A DNA stretch of 64,000 nucleotides from Roseobacter ponti (GCF_012932215.1 NZ_CP048788.1:2418001-2482000); one strand, 5' to 3'; shown: positions 1 to 8,902, counted from the stretch's first letter. Translations and numbers: made by a program. Notes: generated by a model not told the origin, from the letters alone.

Positions 1-419
1 TCATCGACAGGTACCCCTTCGGTCGAACTGCCTTTTGGAGATTTCGGCAGGCCAGCTATGACTTCCACCTGATCCGCGGCGGCTGTAAAAGCGTTCAGCA
101 TATTCATTAATTCTGCCCCATCTTTACGGGACAGCGGCCGGCCGACAATGTCCTGGCCATTGTTGGCCCAGCCGCCCTTTGCAGAGTGAATGCTGTTGAT
201 TCTCCGTTCTTCGGCATCAAGCACCAGATTTCCGGCCTTGGTTTCAAATGATAAAGTCCGCCTCAGAATTGTCTCGCTGACCTCATTGCAAAGCGCGTCC
301 TCCAGAGTGACGCCCGCAGTCGCGCGGATAACACGGGTCTGCCTAATGTGCGACAGATCGATACTCCCAAGAGCGGACAACACAGAATCGAGGCGGGCCG
401 CTTCGCCGTCATTCTTCAT
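1..419 (-). CDS. Hypothetical protein, cut by the left window edge
   Basis: An open frame of 139 codons runs from an ATG at 419 to the window edge without a stop. Its ATG overlaps the stop of the upstream roadblock-like gene in an ATGA arrangement, so the two are very likely translationally coupled and share an operon. A weak GGA lies about eight bases upstream. The visible part begins MKNDGEAARLD, is soluble, has no signal peptide or membrane segment, and ends in a charged, Pro/Ser-rich stretch. I do not recognise the family. Its place at the end of a kinase/GTPase/roadblock operon suggests a signalling or regulatory partner, but that is inference only. The operon continues beyond the left edge. 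Confidence 0.6.
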   Translation of the reverse strand, partial: MKNDGEAARLDSVLSALGSIDLSHIRQTRVIRATAGVTLEDALCNEVSETILRRTLSFETKAGNLVLDAEERRINSIHSAKGGWANNGQDIVGRPLSRKDGAELMNMLNAFTAAADQVEVIAGLPKSPKGSSTEGVPVD

Positions 420-802
420 GTGTCAGATCCAACGGTGCTGAGAAGACTGCAGGACGCCGAGAGAATTTCTCCGACGGGTGTTATTCCGAGCCATTGCAGG
501 CAAACAGCTTCCTCCGGACTTTCCGGCGATGTTACGTACAAACGATTGTAGCCCTGCCCCGGGACAACTGCGTAAGAAATTCCTGCACTCTGAGGTGCGC
601 CAAAAGCGCTTTTTACTGCTTCTGAAGTAATGGACAACAGCGCGCTGCAAGCCTCAGCGCACAGATCGTCCAACTGCTCCTGCGTTACGCCATTTCGGGC
701 ACTTGATGCCAGAACCATCCGTGTTGAAAGATCAGCAAATGCGGCGATCTCACAACTTTCAAAACGCGTACGCAATTCTGATAGGCGTTCATGGATTGTC
801 AT
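416..802 (-). CDS. Roadblock/LC7-like small protein
   Basis: This is a 128-residue soluble protein. The arrangement of an N-terminal helix, a strand with FADLSTRMVLASSA, an alternating helix, and a central YAVVPGQGYNRLYV strand resembles the roadblock/LC7 fold. In bacteria such proteins (MglB and the streptomycete conservon proteins) act on or with small GTPases. The ATG at 802 is preferred because GGTG lies just upstream; a GTG at 811 is possible. The gene lies 103 bases downstream of a GTPase gene and overlaps the next gene by four bases. Co-occurrence with three P-loop GTPase genes supports a GTPase-regulator role. The fold is assigned by pattern only and needs profile confirmation. Confidence 0.5.
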   Translation of the reverse strand: MTIHERLSELRTRFESCEIAAFADLSTRMVLASSARNGVTQEQLDDLCAEACSALLSITSEAVKSAFGAPQSAGISYAVVPGQGYNRLYVTSPESPEEAVCLQWLGITPVGEILSASCSLLSTVGSDT

Positions 803-830
803 TTGTATCACCAGAAGCTGAACCTGTCGG

Positions 831-845
831 GTAGCTTGTCGCTAC
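831..845. repeat. Small inverted repeat upstream of the roadblock-like gene
   Basis: GTAGC and GCTAC form a perfect five-base inverted repeat around a five-base spacer, 29 bases upstream of the roadblock-like start. It could be an operator half-site pair or an RNA hairpin. There is no U-tract, so it is not a terminator. The short length makes a chance occurrence possible. Confidence 0.25.
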
Positions 846-905
846 CGATGTCAGATACTAGACGCACAGATTTTTTTTCTGGTTAACACGGGTGAAAACA
901 TCGGG

Positions 906-1835
906 TCAGGAGAATTTAGGCATAAAATCCGGATGATCATCGGCAGCGTCCCTGACCGTATCATCAACCCGATCCGCAGGATTCATCGTCGGCCGTCGTG
1001 GAGAGATATGGCCGGAAGAAAGCTGAGAGGGTGTCGGTTTACGCCCGGCCACCGGGACTTCCTCGCAACGGCGGGCTTCAGGCATCGACAGCCCTGCATC
1101 ACCAGATTCAAGATCACGACGCAGCTCCGCAACGATATCCAGAAAAGCATTTACGAAGTCTTCGGCGCCGCTTTCGGCCCATTTATCAGCACATTCTCCC
1201 GCATCACGCGCTTCTAGCAGTGAGATCATCTGACGTTGTGCAAACAAATCTTCCGTTTCTGAGAGTACGCGCCTGAACACACGCGATTTGTCACGCGATG
1301 AAGCAAGCATATCGGCGCGGGTCAGCAGAAGTATGGATTTTGACCGGACCTGTTCCGGCACGGATTCCCAGACGGCAGCTTCACTTTGTCGCCAGGCCTG
1401 CGTTGACGCGCTGCACCAGACAACACCGTCCGCAAGCGGCAGAACTCTTTCCCAAACCTCCGAGGACATGTTCGGATCGGAAATACCTGGCATGTCGATG
1501 ATATCTACAAGGCGGAGGATATCTTCTTCGGCAAACACACGGATGTAGGCCGTCTTTTCAGGATCTACAGGTCCGGTTCCGGTCATAGCGTACGGGGTTT
1601 CTTTACCATCTGTGTCGACGACCATGGCCTGTCCGGTGCCGAAACTGACCCACACCGGCGGCATCTGTGTCGCGACAATCTGAACGTGAAGCGGTTCTGA
1701 ACCGATCATCAGATTTGCCAGAGTGCTTTTACCCGCACTGAACTCACCCATGAGAGCGATCCGCGGGCGCCTCCCGTTACTCCTGTCGACGTTCTGCAGG
1801 AAAGCAGGGGGCATTTCGGCTTTCATTTCATTCAT
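906..1835 (-). CDS. P-loop GTPase (dynamin/Era-like), intact G1 and G3
   Basis: This is a 309-residue cytosolic GTPase. The Walker A/G1 motif GEFSAGKST spans residues 30-38, G3 is DMPG at 114-117, and the specificity motif reads TRAD at 172-175 rather than NKxD. The last 80 residues are low-complexity and Pro/Arg-rich. The sequence around VVWCSAS, VWESVP and LLTRADML closely parallels the GTPase at 4077-5168, so the two are paralogues. Its ATG overlaps the end of the dynamin-like gene by eight bases, which indicates coupling. The tandem with a dynamin-like protein recalls bacterial dynamin pairs, where a small partner aids membrane recruitment. The substrate membrane or process is unknown. 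Confidence 0.75.
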   Translation of the reverse strand: MNEMKAEMPPAFLQNVDRSNGRRPRIALMGEFSAGKSTLANLMIGSEPLHVQIVATQMPPVWVSFGTGQAMVVDTDGKETPYAMTGTGPVDPEKTAYIRVFAEEDILRLVDIIDMPGISDPNMSSEVWERVLPLADGVVWCSASTQAWRQSEAAVWESVPEQVRSKSILLLTRADMLASSRDKSRVFRRVLSETEDLFAQRQMISLLEARDAGECADKWAESGAEDFVNAFLDIVAELRRDLESGDAGLSMPEARRCEEVPVAGRKPTPSQLSSGHISPRRPTMNPADRVDDTVRDAADDHPDFMPKFS

Positions 1836-3903
1836 ACGCGGAATACTTTCTCAGAAGCTGCAGAGCTGCGGAAAGATCCCGTTTACCTGCAGTTGCTTCC
1901 TGTTTCTCAACAAATGCGGCGATCTCCGCTTCACCGCCTTCCCGGAGGCGGTCAAGTGTGTCGAATACAGATTCCTGTTCGGACAGAAACGCCTCGAAAT
2001 CGGCGCAGGCCTGATGACGGATGTCCTGTGCCATATCATCCCGCAGTTCCTGAACAACCGGATCAGTTTCCTCCCGGATCAGGTTTGTGAAAGCAGCAGC
2101 ATATGCATCGTATCCACGTCGCTGCATCCACCATCTTTTCCACCACTGGCCCTGGAGATCGAGCGCGATGGTGCGCCCAAGAGAAACGGGCGGTGGCACC
2201 CGCGGCGCATTCGGAAGGGCGAGAGGAAATTCATCCGGTTGCAGCCCGAATGACTTCAGATAAACCGCCGCAAAATCATGCGCGGCAGAACGTATGGCGG
2301 TGTCAAAAGCAACCGTGCTTTTCCGCGCAAGCACCTTGTGTGATGAGTTCAGCAACACCCGCAGGCCGGCCGGATCGTATGTCCAGGGTACTTTCTCTCC
2401 AAGCTTTTCGAGATGCAGAACCAGTGATGCGGTGGCCCGTTCCAGAAAGCTCTCCTGTACGCGGTTCATACGCTCTGAAAACGCTGTCGTGATCGCGTCG
2501 AACTCGGCGGACAAAGCGGCTTTCCGGTTTTTAATAATGGCGGCCACCTGCTGCCGTCCGGCGGTACTGTCGAGGTGGACTTCCTGTTCAGGGTTTTGTG
2601 ACTTTACGGCCAGCTGGTCTGCCGCCGTGATGCTGGTCGCGAGGTTCAGCCCGCTTGCGCTGGTACGTTGCAACATGGCCGCCCCGAGACCAGCGGCAAT
2701 CCGGCTGGCAACTGCGCTTTGAAGTTCCGGAATACCCGAGACAGCCCATGCCATCGAGGCCGGATCCTGCAGGTCCAGATCGTTTACTGCTTCGGAAAAC
2801 TGCGCTGTTTCGCTTCTGGTTTTTAAAGCCCTGGCGCTGCCGGCCGGCAAACCGGATTTATCGCCCTTGAGTGCCGCTGATGCCCAGAGCGCGCTTCCGA
2901 AAATAACTTCTGCGTCGGCAGGCCCGTTGTGTCGTTCCAGCGTGTCCGAGATGCTGCGCGCGATCATCGGAACCTCGCTGGCAGGATCAGACAGTTCGTC
3001 GATCCGGTTCACAAATATGATCACATCGCGGGACCGCACATGCGTGATCAACCGGATCAGTGCAAGATCTGCAGAGGACAAGGCCTGATGAGCCGACAGG
3101 ACGACCACACAGATCCGACTGTCGCGGATAGCGCGGATGGTAATCTGTTCGCGCATCATAAACGTGTCATTGACACCCGGCGTGTCGCGAATGCAAATCC
3201 GCACAGGCAGGGATGGTCGCGTCAGGTGAAGATCGGCTGACTTGGTAATATCTGCGAACCGGCCCTGACCGTCCTGACCGGCAGCGGCGTTATCGTCGGT
3301 TTCATCCCCGAGACAGACATATCGCTCTATCAGATCTTTGTCGAAATATCCGTAATCGCGCTGCTGGCCAAGCATCACTTCGAATTTCCGGCCAAGTCGC
3401 GCGCGAGATTTCTCGCGCATCTCTGCAACCTGTTTTTTAATCTTCTCGAGTTCTTCGTCGGCGCCCGCACGGCTGGCGAGCTCACCGATCCTGCCACCGC
3501 CTGATACAAGCCGATCCCATTCATCTTCATCAAAAAACCTGAAGGAAGCACTGTTTCTGAAGTCTGCTGCCTCCGGATAAAGGTGCAGCGAGGTAACGAC
3601 CGACGTCCAGGGGTTCACATCCGCGGGCAGCAGATCCGGCTGCCCGACAAACGCATTGACCAAAGAGGTTTTACCGGATTTTATCTGTCCAATCATCGTC
3701 ACACTGGGCTCGAAAGTCTCCAGCTGACGCGTGAGCCGCGCGATACGGCGCCGCGTGTTCTCATCACCCGCTTCACCGATACTGCTCAACGCACCCTGTA
3801 CTTCCCCGGTGGCGTCTTTGAATTCACGAAGCTGATCAAAGCCAGTCGCAAGCAGGCGGGTACGAAGGAACGATTCTGCCTCGGAGGGCCCGGCTGCGTT
3901 CAC
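1828..3903 (-). CDS. Bacterial dynamin-like GTPase
   Basis: The start is a GTG at 3903, chosen because a perfect AGGAGGT lies five bases upstream; an in-frame ATG at 3924 would place that site inside the gene. The product is 691 residues. G1 is GQIKSGKTS (about 72-80), a switch threonine follows in NPWTSVV, G3 is DTPG (about 240-243), and G4 is NRID (about 299-302). A long helical region follows. Near residue 590 there is an aromatic-cationic patch, QWWKRWWMQRRGYD, that could insert into membrane. No clear transmembrane helix is present. Dynamin-family proteins remodel or guard membranes. Here the protein sits in an operon with a kinase, phosphatase and FHA protein, so phosphorylation control is likely. 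The target is unknown. Confidence 0.8.
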   Translation of the reverse strand: MNAAGPSEAESFLRTRLLATGFDQLREFKDATGEVQGALSSIGEAGDENTRRRIARLTRQLETFEPSVTMIGQIKSGKTSLVNAFVGQPDLLPADVNPWTSVVTSLHLYPEAADFRNSASFRFFDEDEWDRLVSGGGRIGELASRAGADEELEKIKKQVAEMREKSRARLGRKFEVMLGQQRDYGYFDKDLIERYVCLGDETDDNAAAGQDGQGRFADITKSADLHLTRPSLPVRICIRDTPGVNDTFMMREQITIRAIRDSRICVVVLSAHQALSSADLALIRLITHVRSRDVIIFVNRIDELSDPASEVPMIARSISDTLERHNGPADAEVIFGSALWASAALKGDKSGLPAGSARALKTRSETAQFSEAVNDLDLQDPASMAWAVSGIPELQSAVASRIAAGLGAAMLQRTSASGLNLATSITAADQLAVKSQNPEQEVHLDSTAGRQQVAAIIKNRKAALSAEFDAITTAFSERMNRVQESFLERATASLVLHLEKLGEKVPWTYDPAGLRVLLNSSHKVLARKSTVAFDTAIRSAAHDFAAVYLKSFGLQPDEFPLALPNAPRVPPPVSLGRTIALDLQGQWWKRWWMQRRGYDAYAAAFTNLIREETDPVVQELRDDMAQDIRHQACADFEAFLSEQESVFDTLDRLREGGEAEIAAFVEKQEATAGKRDLSAALQLLRKYSAYE

Positions 3904-3977
3904 TGCACACCTCCTACAGACCATCCCGGCATGATGAACTGAAAATCTTTTTGTGATGGCAGGCAGCGCGCCGACAT
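3900..3977 (-). CDS. Possible 25-codon leader peptide coupled to the dynamin-like gene
   Basis: An ATG at 3977 follows AGGGATACCT, which can serve as a ribosome binding site. The frame runs 25 codons and stops with a TGA that overlaps the GTG start of the dynamin-like gene (GTGA). Translation of this mini-ORF would bring ribosomes onto the next start, or it could be an upstream regulatory ORF. The peptide (MSARCLPSQKDF...) matches nothing I know. A frame this short with a plausible ribosome binding site can arise by chance. Confidence 0.3.
   Translation of the reverse strand: MSARCLPSQKDFQFIMPGWSVGGVQ
3909..3915 (-). promoter_or_regulatory. Strong ribosome binding site deciding the GTG start of the dynamin-like gene
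   Basis: AGGAGGT, a near-perfect anti-16S match, sits five bases before the GTG at 3903. It is the strongest such site in this operon and lies after a 150-base gap between coding regions, which suggests that the dynamin-like gene has its own high translation rate. Confidence 0.7.
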
Positions 3978-4076
3978 AGGTATCCCTGACTGATGAAACC
4001 TCAGGTGCAGGATGACGGCAAAAAGTGCATACTTTGTGACCGCCACAGGCCTGAACGAACCTGAGTGTCTAAAAAT

Positions 4077-5168
4077 TTAAGCTAAGGCTCCGCTCTGCAG
4101 GTCGCGCGACAGTTGCAGAACAATCGTTGCCGCATCCGCAGCGGGGCCCGGGCCTTTTTCCAGTCCGGCGAGCATCAGTTTATCGCTGGCCGCGCTCAGT
4201 TCATCCCACCAGGCTTTCGCATCGGCATCTTCGGGCTCTGCGTCAGCTGCAAGTTCACTCAGCTCTTCAGACAACTCTGAAAAGACGCCAGTAAGAGCGT
4301 CGGGATTCTGCATCGCCACGCCGGTATGCAGATCTGCAATAGTGCGTGCAGCCTCTGCGATGACTTCGCGCACGACGGTAGTTCCCGCAGGTCTTTCGGA
4401 TGACCGCGAATGCGCCCCGGCCGGCACAGCACTTTCATCATGACCGCATCGCCCGAGATACAGGTAAGCACTGTCCAGATCAGCCTGCCGTCCTGAAGAC
4501 ACCAGATTTTGAATGGCATACGACAGAGCGCTGACACCGCTGGCTGACAACTGCCCGTCGCTCACCGGATCGCCCCTCCTGATCCGGTTGGCGATTGAAA
4601 GTGGTGCGACGGGGAAAAAGTTGTGAAACTCCTCCCGCGCGACATCTCCGAGCGCAGCCACACGCGCAGCAAGTAACCCGTCGCGTGCCAGAACATCCGC
4701 GCGGGGCAGCACAAGAAAACTGTGATCTTTCAGGTGATCGGGGACCGGCGCCCAGACGTCCCGCTCGGCCTGAGCAAAAGTCGCCGTGCACCATATGACG
4801 ATATCGGCTTGATCAAGCGCTGCGCGCTGCACTGCCGGGTCGTTGTTATCGCACAGGTCTGTCAGCTGCATGTCTTTCAGGAACCCGGTCGATTGCAGGG
4901 TTACCTGCGATCCTGTCGTCCCAGAATCTTCGTGCTGAAAAACTCTCGTCCCCGTGAGCATTTCCGGGAGTGCATTCGCGCCCACAAGCACATCGCAAAG
5001 GGTGGATTTTCCCACACCTGGCGGACCGGTGATGACAACCCGGACACCCGTTGCCAGGCGAGAAAGTAGCGCATGGCCTGTGTCACGGGACGCGTCGCTC
5101 AGGGATGCGTCGTCGACGGCGGCACGAAGCCGCTGCAGAACCAGTGCAGTTTCCGGTTCAGCCGACAC
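4077..5168 (-). CDS. P-loop GTPase-like protein with degenerate G3
   Basis: The frame is open further upstream, but that part lies inside the PP2C gene. A GTG at 5168 (VSAEPETALV...) overlapping the PP2C stop by eleven bases is the likely start, giving 363 residues. Walker A is GPPGVGKST at about 48-56. Where the paralogue at 906-1835 has DMPG, this protein reads TDLCDN, so the usual DxxG is missing, and the G4 position reads PRAD. The C-terminal third is acidic and helical (a run of EL/AE residues), with no membrane segment. It could be a nucleotide-binding regulator rather than an active GTPase. It is co-transcribed with kinase, FHA and PP2C genes. Confidence 0.7.
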   Translation of the reverse strand: MSAEPETALVLQRLRAAVDDASLSDASRDTGHALLSRLATGVRVVITGPPGVGKSTLCDVLVGANALPEMLTGTRVFQHEDSGTTGSQVTLQSTGFLKDMQLTDLCDNNDPAVQRAALDQADIVIWCTATFAQAERDVWAPVPDHLKDHSFLVLPRADVLARDGLLAARVAALGDVAREEFHNFFPVAPLSIANRIRRGDPVSDGQLSASGVSALSYAIQNLVSSGRQADLDSAYLYLGRCGHDESAVPAGAHSRSSERPAGTTVVREVIAEAARTIADLHTGVAMQNPDALTGVFSELSEELSELAADAEPEDADAKAWWDELSAASDKLMLAGLEKGPGPAADAATIVLQLSRDLQSGALA

Positions 5169-6009
5169 AGCGCATGCTCTGCTGTTCCCCACCCGCCTCG
5201 GCCGGCATAATCTGCGCTGTGGTCCCCGCGCCTTCCAGCCGCACGAGCGAGAATGAAACATTATCAAGATCCGGATCATCCAGAGCGCAGACTTTCTCCA
5301 TCAGCCGGTCAGCCAGTTCCGCACTCCGGATCCGGGGGGCATCGTCCAGCACCGCTGATATCTGATCTTCCGACAGAAACTGCAGCCCGTCGCTGGCCAC
5401 GATGACGATATCTCCCGCCATCAGCTCGAGCGGCGCGGAAGGGCAATCGATCTGCGGGACCTGCTCGCCGAACAGGACCGATGTCAGCGTGTTCCGGTCC
5501 GGGTGATGTTTCGCCTCTTCGGCGTCCAGCAGTCCGGTCTGCACCATAAAATCGATCTGAGGTGCAAGGGAATGATCCTCATTGAGCTGCCGTAACGTAC
5601 CGTTGCGATAAAGATAAAGCGGCGAATCACCAATTGAGATCCAGTAGAGGTTCCGGTTGATGATAGCGGTTGCGACGAGCGTTGCACCCATGCCGCGGGT
5701 TTCCGGAAAAGCACGCACATGTTCGCGCAGACAGGCATTCGCAGCCATGGCCGCATCGTGCAGGCTGGAGGCGATATTGGTTTCAAACGCCTTCGGATCG
5801 CAACTTTGAAACATCAGTTCGCTGAAGACTTCAGTGACCACAATCTTACTGGCGACGTCGCCGGCGGCATGCCCGCCCATCCCGTCGGCCAGCACAGCCA
5901 GACCGACATCGGCGCCGCGGGAGTAATCGGAAATCACCGCGTCTTCCTGATAATTGCGCGCCCCTTTGCTGAGCGCGCAGACTGCGTCGAAATCAAACCG
6001 CAGCGTCAT
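5158..6009 (-). CDS. PP2C-family Ser/Thr phosphatase
   Basis: The start is the ATG at 6009, overlapping the FHA gene end by 17 bases, which gives 283 residues. The PP2C metal-binding motifs are present: YQEDA with Asp23, LADGMGGH with Asp42, GMGATLV, the GDSPLYLYRNG strand with LNEDHSL, and VASDGL near the C-terminus. It is soluble and metal-dependent by family. It would remove phosphates placed by the kinase encoded at 7344-8786. PP2C, FHA and kinase triads control type VI secretion and other processes, but no secretion genes lie in this window. The mutual overlap of genes argues for tightly set stoichiometry. Confidence 0.9.
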   Translation of the reverse strand: MTLRFDFDAVCALSKGARNYQEDAVISDYSRGADVGLAVLADGMGGHAAGDVASKIVVTEVFSELMFQSCDPKAFETNIASSLHDAAMAANACLREHVRAFPETRGMGATLVATAIINRNLYWISIGDSPLYLYRNGTLRQLNEDHSLAPQIDFMVQTGLLDAEEAKHHPDRNTLTSVLFGEQVPQIDCPSAPLELMAGDIVIVASDGLQFLSEDQISAVLDDAPRIRSAELADRLMEKVCALDDPDLDNVSFSLVRLEGAGTTAQIMPAEAGGEQQSMRCVG

Positions 6010-7252
6010 TGCCGGTGTCCACTGCATCCCATTTGAAATCTGACCCGCAGAGCGCCACAAAGCGCAGTGTGGTCTCTCCGATCCGGATCAGATCCGCGTG
6101 CTGCAACTCTTCTGTGCTCAGCACCGGGCGGGCATTGCGCCTTATGATGTTCGATTTGCCGCCGTGTCCGATATAGAACTTATTCTGCTCGTCGTCATAG
6201 GCGATGGCGGCATGGTTCTGGCGCGATATCGAGTTATCGCCGAAATCTAGCCGGATCACCTGATCCTCGCCACGTCCGATCATCGAAGCCCCGGTGAAAA
6301 TGCTGAAGGAATGCCCGACGCCAGGGCCTTCGACGACAACAAGCCAGCCCACGGGAAATTTCTCCTGCTGTTGAGATGCAGTCGCCTCCAGCGCGCCGCC
6401 GATCGGGTCTGCATGATCTGCGCCGCCACGGTTAAAGCCGAGCAACCTGGTCTTGACGCGGCCCGCCCGGCGACCGGCACGGCCTGCAGCCGGCGCAGAG
6501 AGACCCGCATCGGTCCCGGCAGGTGCCTCACCGGTTGCTGCAGGACCACCCTGCCCGCCCAGTGCGGTCAGCTGGTCTCGGGCAAAGGCGGACAGGTCAA
6601 TTTCTTCTTCATGTGCGGCCTCCGGCGCCACCGCATCAGTGGCAGCCACGTCTGCAGGCTCGGGCAATGATGATGTATCTGCGTCACTGGCGGGCGGCGT
6701 ATCACGCAGGCCCCCGACAGCAGTCTCCGGGGGCAATGCGACAGGGTCGCTCTCTGTTTCTGACTGCGCATCAAACTCGCCCGCACCCGTGTCCCCGGTC
6801 AGATCATCCCGGGTGTCGAGGGCGCCAACCTCCGGCATAAAAGGCGTCGCTGCGGGAGTATTCGGCTCATACTCAGCGGTCTTGTCGCGCGCAGCCGCCA
6901 GAATGCCCTCAACGAGGGCATTGCCGGTCTCTTCATCCCCGGGCAACACAAACTCGCTCTCGTCCGGTGCACCCTGCGCATCGTCACAGACGTCCCCGTC
7001 AGACTCCTCCGTGGCCGCTGCTTCGACGGGGTCCTCAGGCGCCTCATCGTCATGCTCATATCCCGCCTCCTCGTCCTCAGCGAACTCCGCGGCGTCCGGC
7101 AGTGCCTCAACCTGATCAGACAGAACAAACGGATCGGGTCGTTCGCCCTCTTCCGCCCCGGAGGCCTCAAGCAGGGCATCACGCAGCGCGTCTTCGTCCG
7201 GGGTATCTGCCGGGCGGGCCTGGTTCTGAAAAACTTTCCTGAAAAGTGTCAT
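5993..7252 (-). CDS. FHA-domain protein with long acidic N-terminus
   Basis: The start is the ATG at 7252 (MTLFRKVFQNQ), with AAGG eight bases upstream, giving 419 residues. Residues 1-250 are strikingly acidic and rich in Asp, Glu, Ala, Thr and Pro, so probably disordered. A short Arg-rich linker (GRAGRRAGRVKTR) follows, and then an FHA domain occupies about residues 300-405. The FHA signature residues are visible as SMIGRGED, SISRQNHAAI and the later HGGKSN loop. FHA domains bind phosphothreonine, so this protein is the likely adaptor between the kinase and its substrates. The acidic tail may itself carry phosphorylation sites. It lies 91 bases after the kinase gene. Confidence 0.85.
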   Translation of the reverse strand: MTLFRKVFQNQARPADTPDEDALRDALLEASGAEEGERPDPFVLSDQVEALPDAAEFAEDEEAGYEHDDEAPEDPVEAAATEESDGDVCDDAQGAPDESEFVLPGDEETGNALVEGILAAARDKTAEYEPNTPAATPFMPEVGALDTRDDLTGDTGAGEFDAQSETESDPVALPPETAVGGLRDTPPASDADTSSLPEPADVAATDAVAPEAAHEEEIDLSAFARDQLTALGGQGGPAATGEAPAGTDAGLSAPAAGRAGRRAGRVKTRLLGFNRGGADHADPIGGALEATASQQQEKFPVGWLVVVEGPGVGHSFSIFTGASMIGRGEDQVIRLDFGDNSISRQNHAAIAYDDEQNKFYIGHGGKSNIIRRNARPVLSTEELQHADLIRIGETTLRFVALCGSDFKWDAVDTGNDAAV

Positions 7253-7343
7253 TGATCTGCCTTTCTGATTTGCCTGCGTACGCACGCAACGTGCACCGCC
7301 TGAACCGCTGAGAGCGTCGGACAACACGGACACTGGTGCACCC

Positions 7344-8786
7344 TCACCCCCCAATACCCCTGGATATCTCAACATTTGCTTTATCGGGTTCATTCCACGT
7401 GCGGAATTCTTCGCCGAGACGCACGATCGGATCGACCGTGGCTGCCTGCACCTGCTCGTATTTCAGCGCCGTCTGCCCGTAAAAGAAGTAGGCAAAGAAG
7501 ATTACCGGGACCGTCGTCATGCGCCGCATGCTGATCCGGAAGGGCAGTTTGCGCCTTTTGGGTTCCTGACGCATACGCTGCGTGGCGGCCACGATGCGGG
7601 CATAGGGTGTCTCGCGTGGCGCGGGCTCATCATCCGCAAAGCCATCGTATTCGTCCGCAGACCAGGTCAGGTCTTCGACCACTGCCTTTGGTGCCGGTTT
7701 GTCACGCGTCGGCGTGCTGTCACGTGGCTGCGCAGTTGCCGGCGCGGCATCAGCCACGCCCGTGGCGGTCTCCTGCAGATCACGGTTGACCGATTTCACC
7801 AGGTTCATCACCGTAAGATCGATCGTCTTATCGTCCATCGCGCGCGCGCGCGCCCTCTCTGCACGTTTGCTGTGATCGATCATCAGAGTCCATTCCTCGG
7901 CGGACTGGATCCGGGCGGCGGGCACGATGTTCATCGCCTTGTCGATGGCCGCGAGAAAGGCGTCTTCATAGTCCGGGAAGCGGCCCCGCAAAGGTTCATA
8001 AAGATCGGGCTGATTGCCTGCCAGAGCCGCGAGCCGCGCCTGGCTGTTGGGGGGGGCCTGCCCGGAAATCAGATGGGACAGCGTGGCGGCAAGCGCATAA
8101 AGATCGCTGCTCGGGCTCTGCTGGCTGCCCGCGACGTAAAATTCCTGTGGCGAATACCCGTCCTTGACCACAAGGACCTGTGACAACACCCGGCTTTTGC
8201 GGCTGGCCTCCTCGCGGGCGGCACCGAAATCGATCAGCACGGGGCGGCCGCTTTTGTCCACCAGGATGTTATCAGGCGAGATATCGCGGTGCAGCAGATC
8301 CTGAGCATGCACATGGCCGATGGCATCAAGCAGCGCCAGCGCCATACGGTAGACCTCACCGGGTGAAAAGCTGACGGTGTCGTTTTCAATCAGGTCGAGC
8401 AGATCACGCCCGTCCACCAGATCGAGCGCCATATAGGCGGTCTCATTGTCCTCGAACACCTGATGCACGCCGACGACGCTCGAATGATCCAGTCGGGAGA
8501 GCGCATGCGCCTCGCGGATAAACAGCGCCACGATGGATTTGAAATCATCGGAGTAATTGCGCGTGCGGGCGCGCACGGTCTTGTTGACACGGCTGCAGAA
8601 AGCTTCGGGGAAACACTCTTTGATCACAACGGTCCGGTTGAGGCTGTCGCGGGCAAGATAGGTGATGCCGAATCCGCCGCTCGACAGGTACTGTAATATC
8701 TCATACTGCCCGCTCAGCAGCTTACTGCCGGGCGGCAGCGCCTCGCTGTAGATGTCGTCCGGCAGTTCTGTGTCCTCGTGGCTCAT
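7344..8786 (-). CDS. Membrane-anchored eukaryotic-type Ser/Thr protein kinase
   Basis: The start is the ATG at 8786, with GGAG five bases upstream; an upstream GTG at 8831 lacks such a site. The product is 480 residues. The kinase domain fills about residues 25-310: a glycine-rich loop SSGGFGITY, the VIK lysine at 56, the helix-C glutamate near 92, the catalytic loop HRDISPDN (Asp168, Asn173), and DFGAAR (Asp186). The usual HRDxKPxN lysine is serine, a variant I have seen in other bacterial kinases. A proline/alanine linker and one membrane helix (VPVIFFAYFFYG region, about 425-442) follow, with a short tail outside. It is the first gene of the operon and so probably its input. Confidence 0.9.
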   Translation of the reverse strand: MSHEDTELPDDIYSEALPPGSKLLSGQYEILQYLSSGGFGITYLARDSLNRTVVIKECFPEAFCSRVNKTVRARTRNYSDDFKSIVALFIREAHALSRLDHSSVVGVHQVFEDNETAYMALDLVDGRDLLDLIENDTVSFSPGEVYRMALALLDAIGHVHAQDLLHRDISPDNILVDKSGRPVLIDFGAAREEASRKSRVLSQVLVVKDGYSPQEFYVAGSQQSPSSDLYALAATLSHLISGQAPPNSQARLAALAGNQPDLYEPLRGRFPDYEDAFLAAIDKAMNIVPAARIQSAEEWTLMIDHSKRAERARARAMDDKTIDLTVMNLVKSVNRDLQETATGVADAAPATAQPRDSTPTRDKPAPKAVVEDLTWSADEYDGFADDEPAPRETPYARIVAATQRMRQEPKRRKLPFRISMRRMTTVPVIFFAYFFYGQTALKYEQVQAATVDPIVRLGEEFRTWNEPDKANVEISRGIGG

Positions 8787-8902
8787 CACGGCTCCGGGTG
8801 TCCCCTTGTTCCCTTCGCACGACCCTGTCACCGGCAGAAAACCGGACCGGTCGCGCAGAGTGAGGATGGCGGGAAAGCTGTGACGAAATCATGGCGTATC
8901 AG

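Noticed and set aside
3978-4076. Extra promoter in the gap before the dynamin-like gene
   Set aside because: A GG and GC pair resembling a sigma-54 core is spaced eleven bases apart instead of ten, and no good -35/-10 pair is seen.
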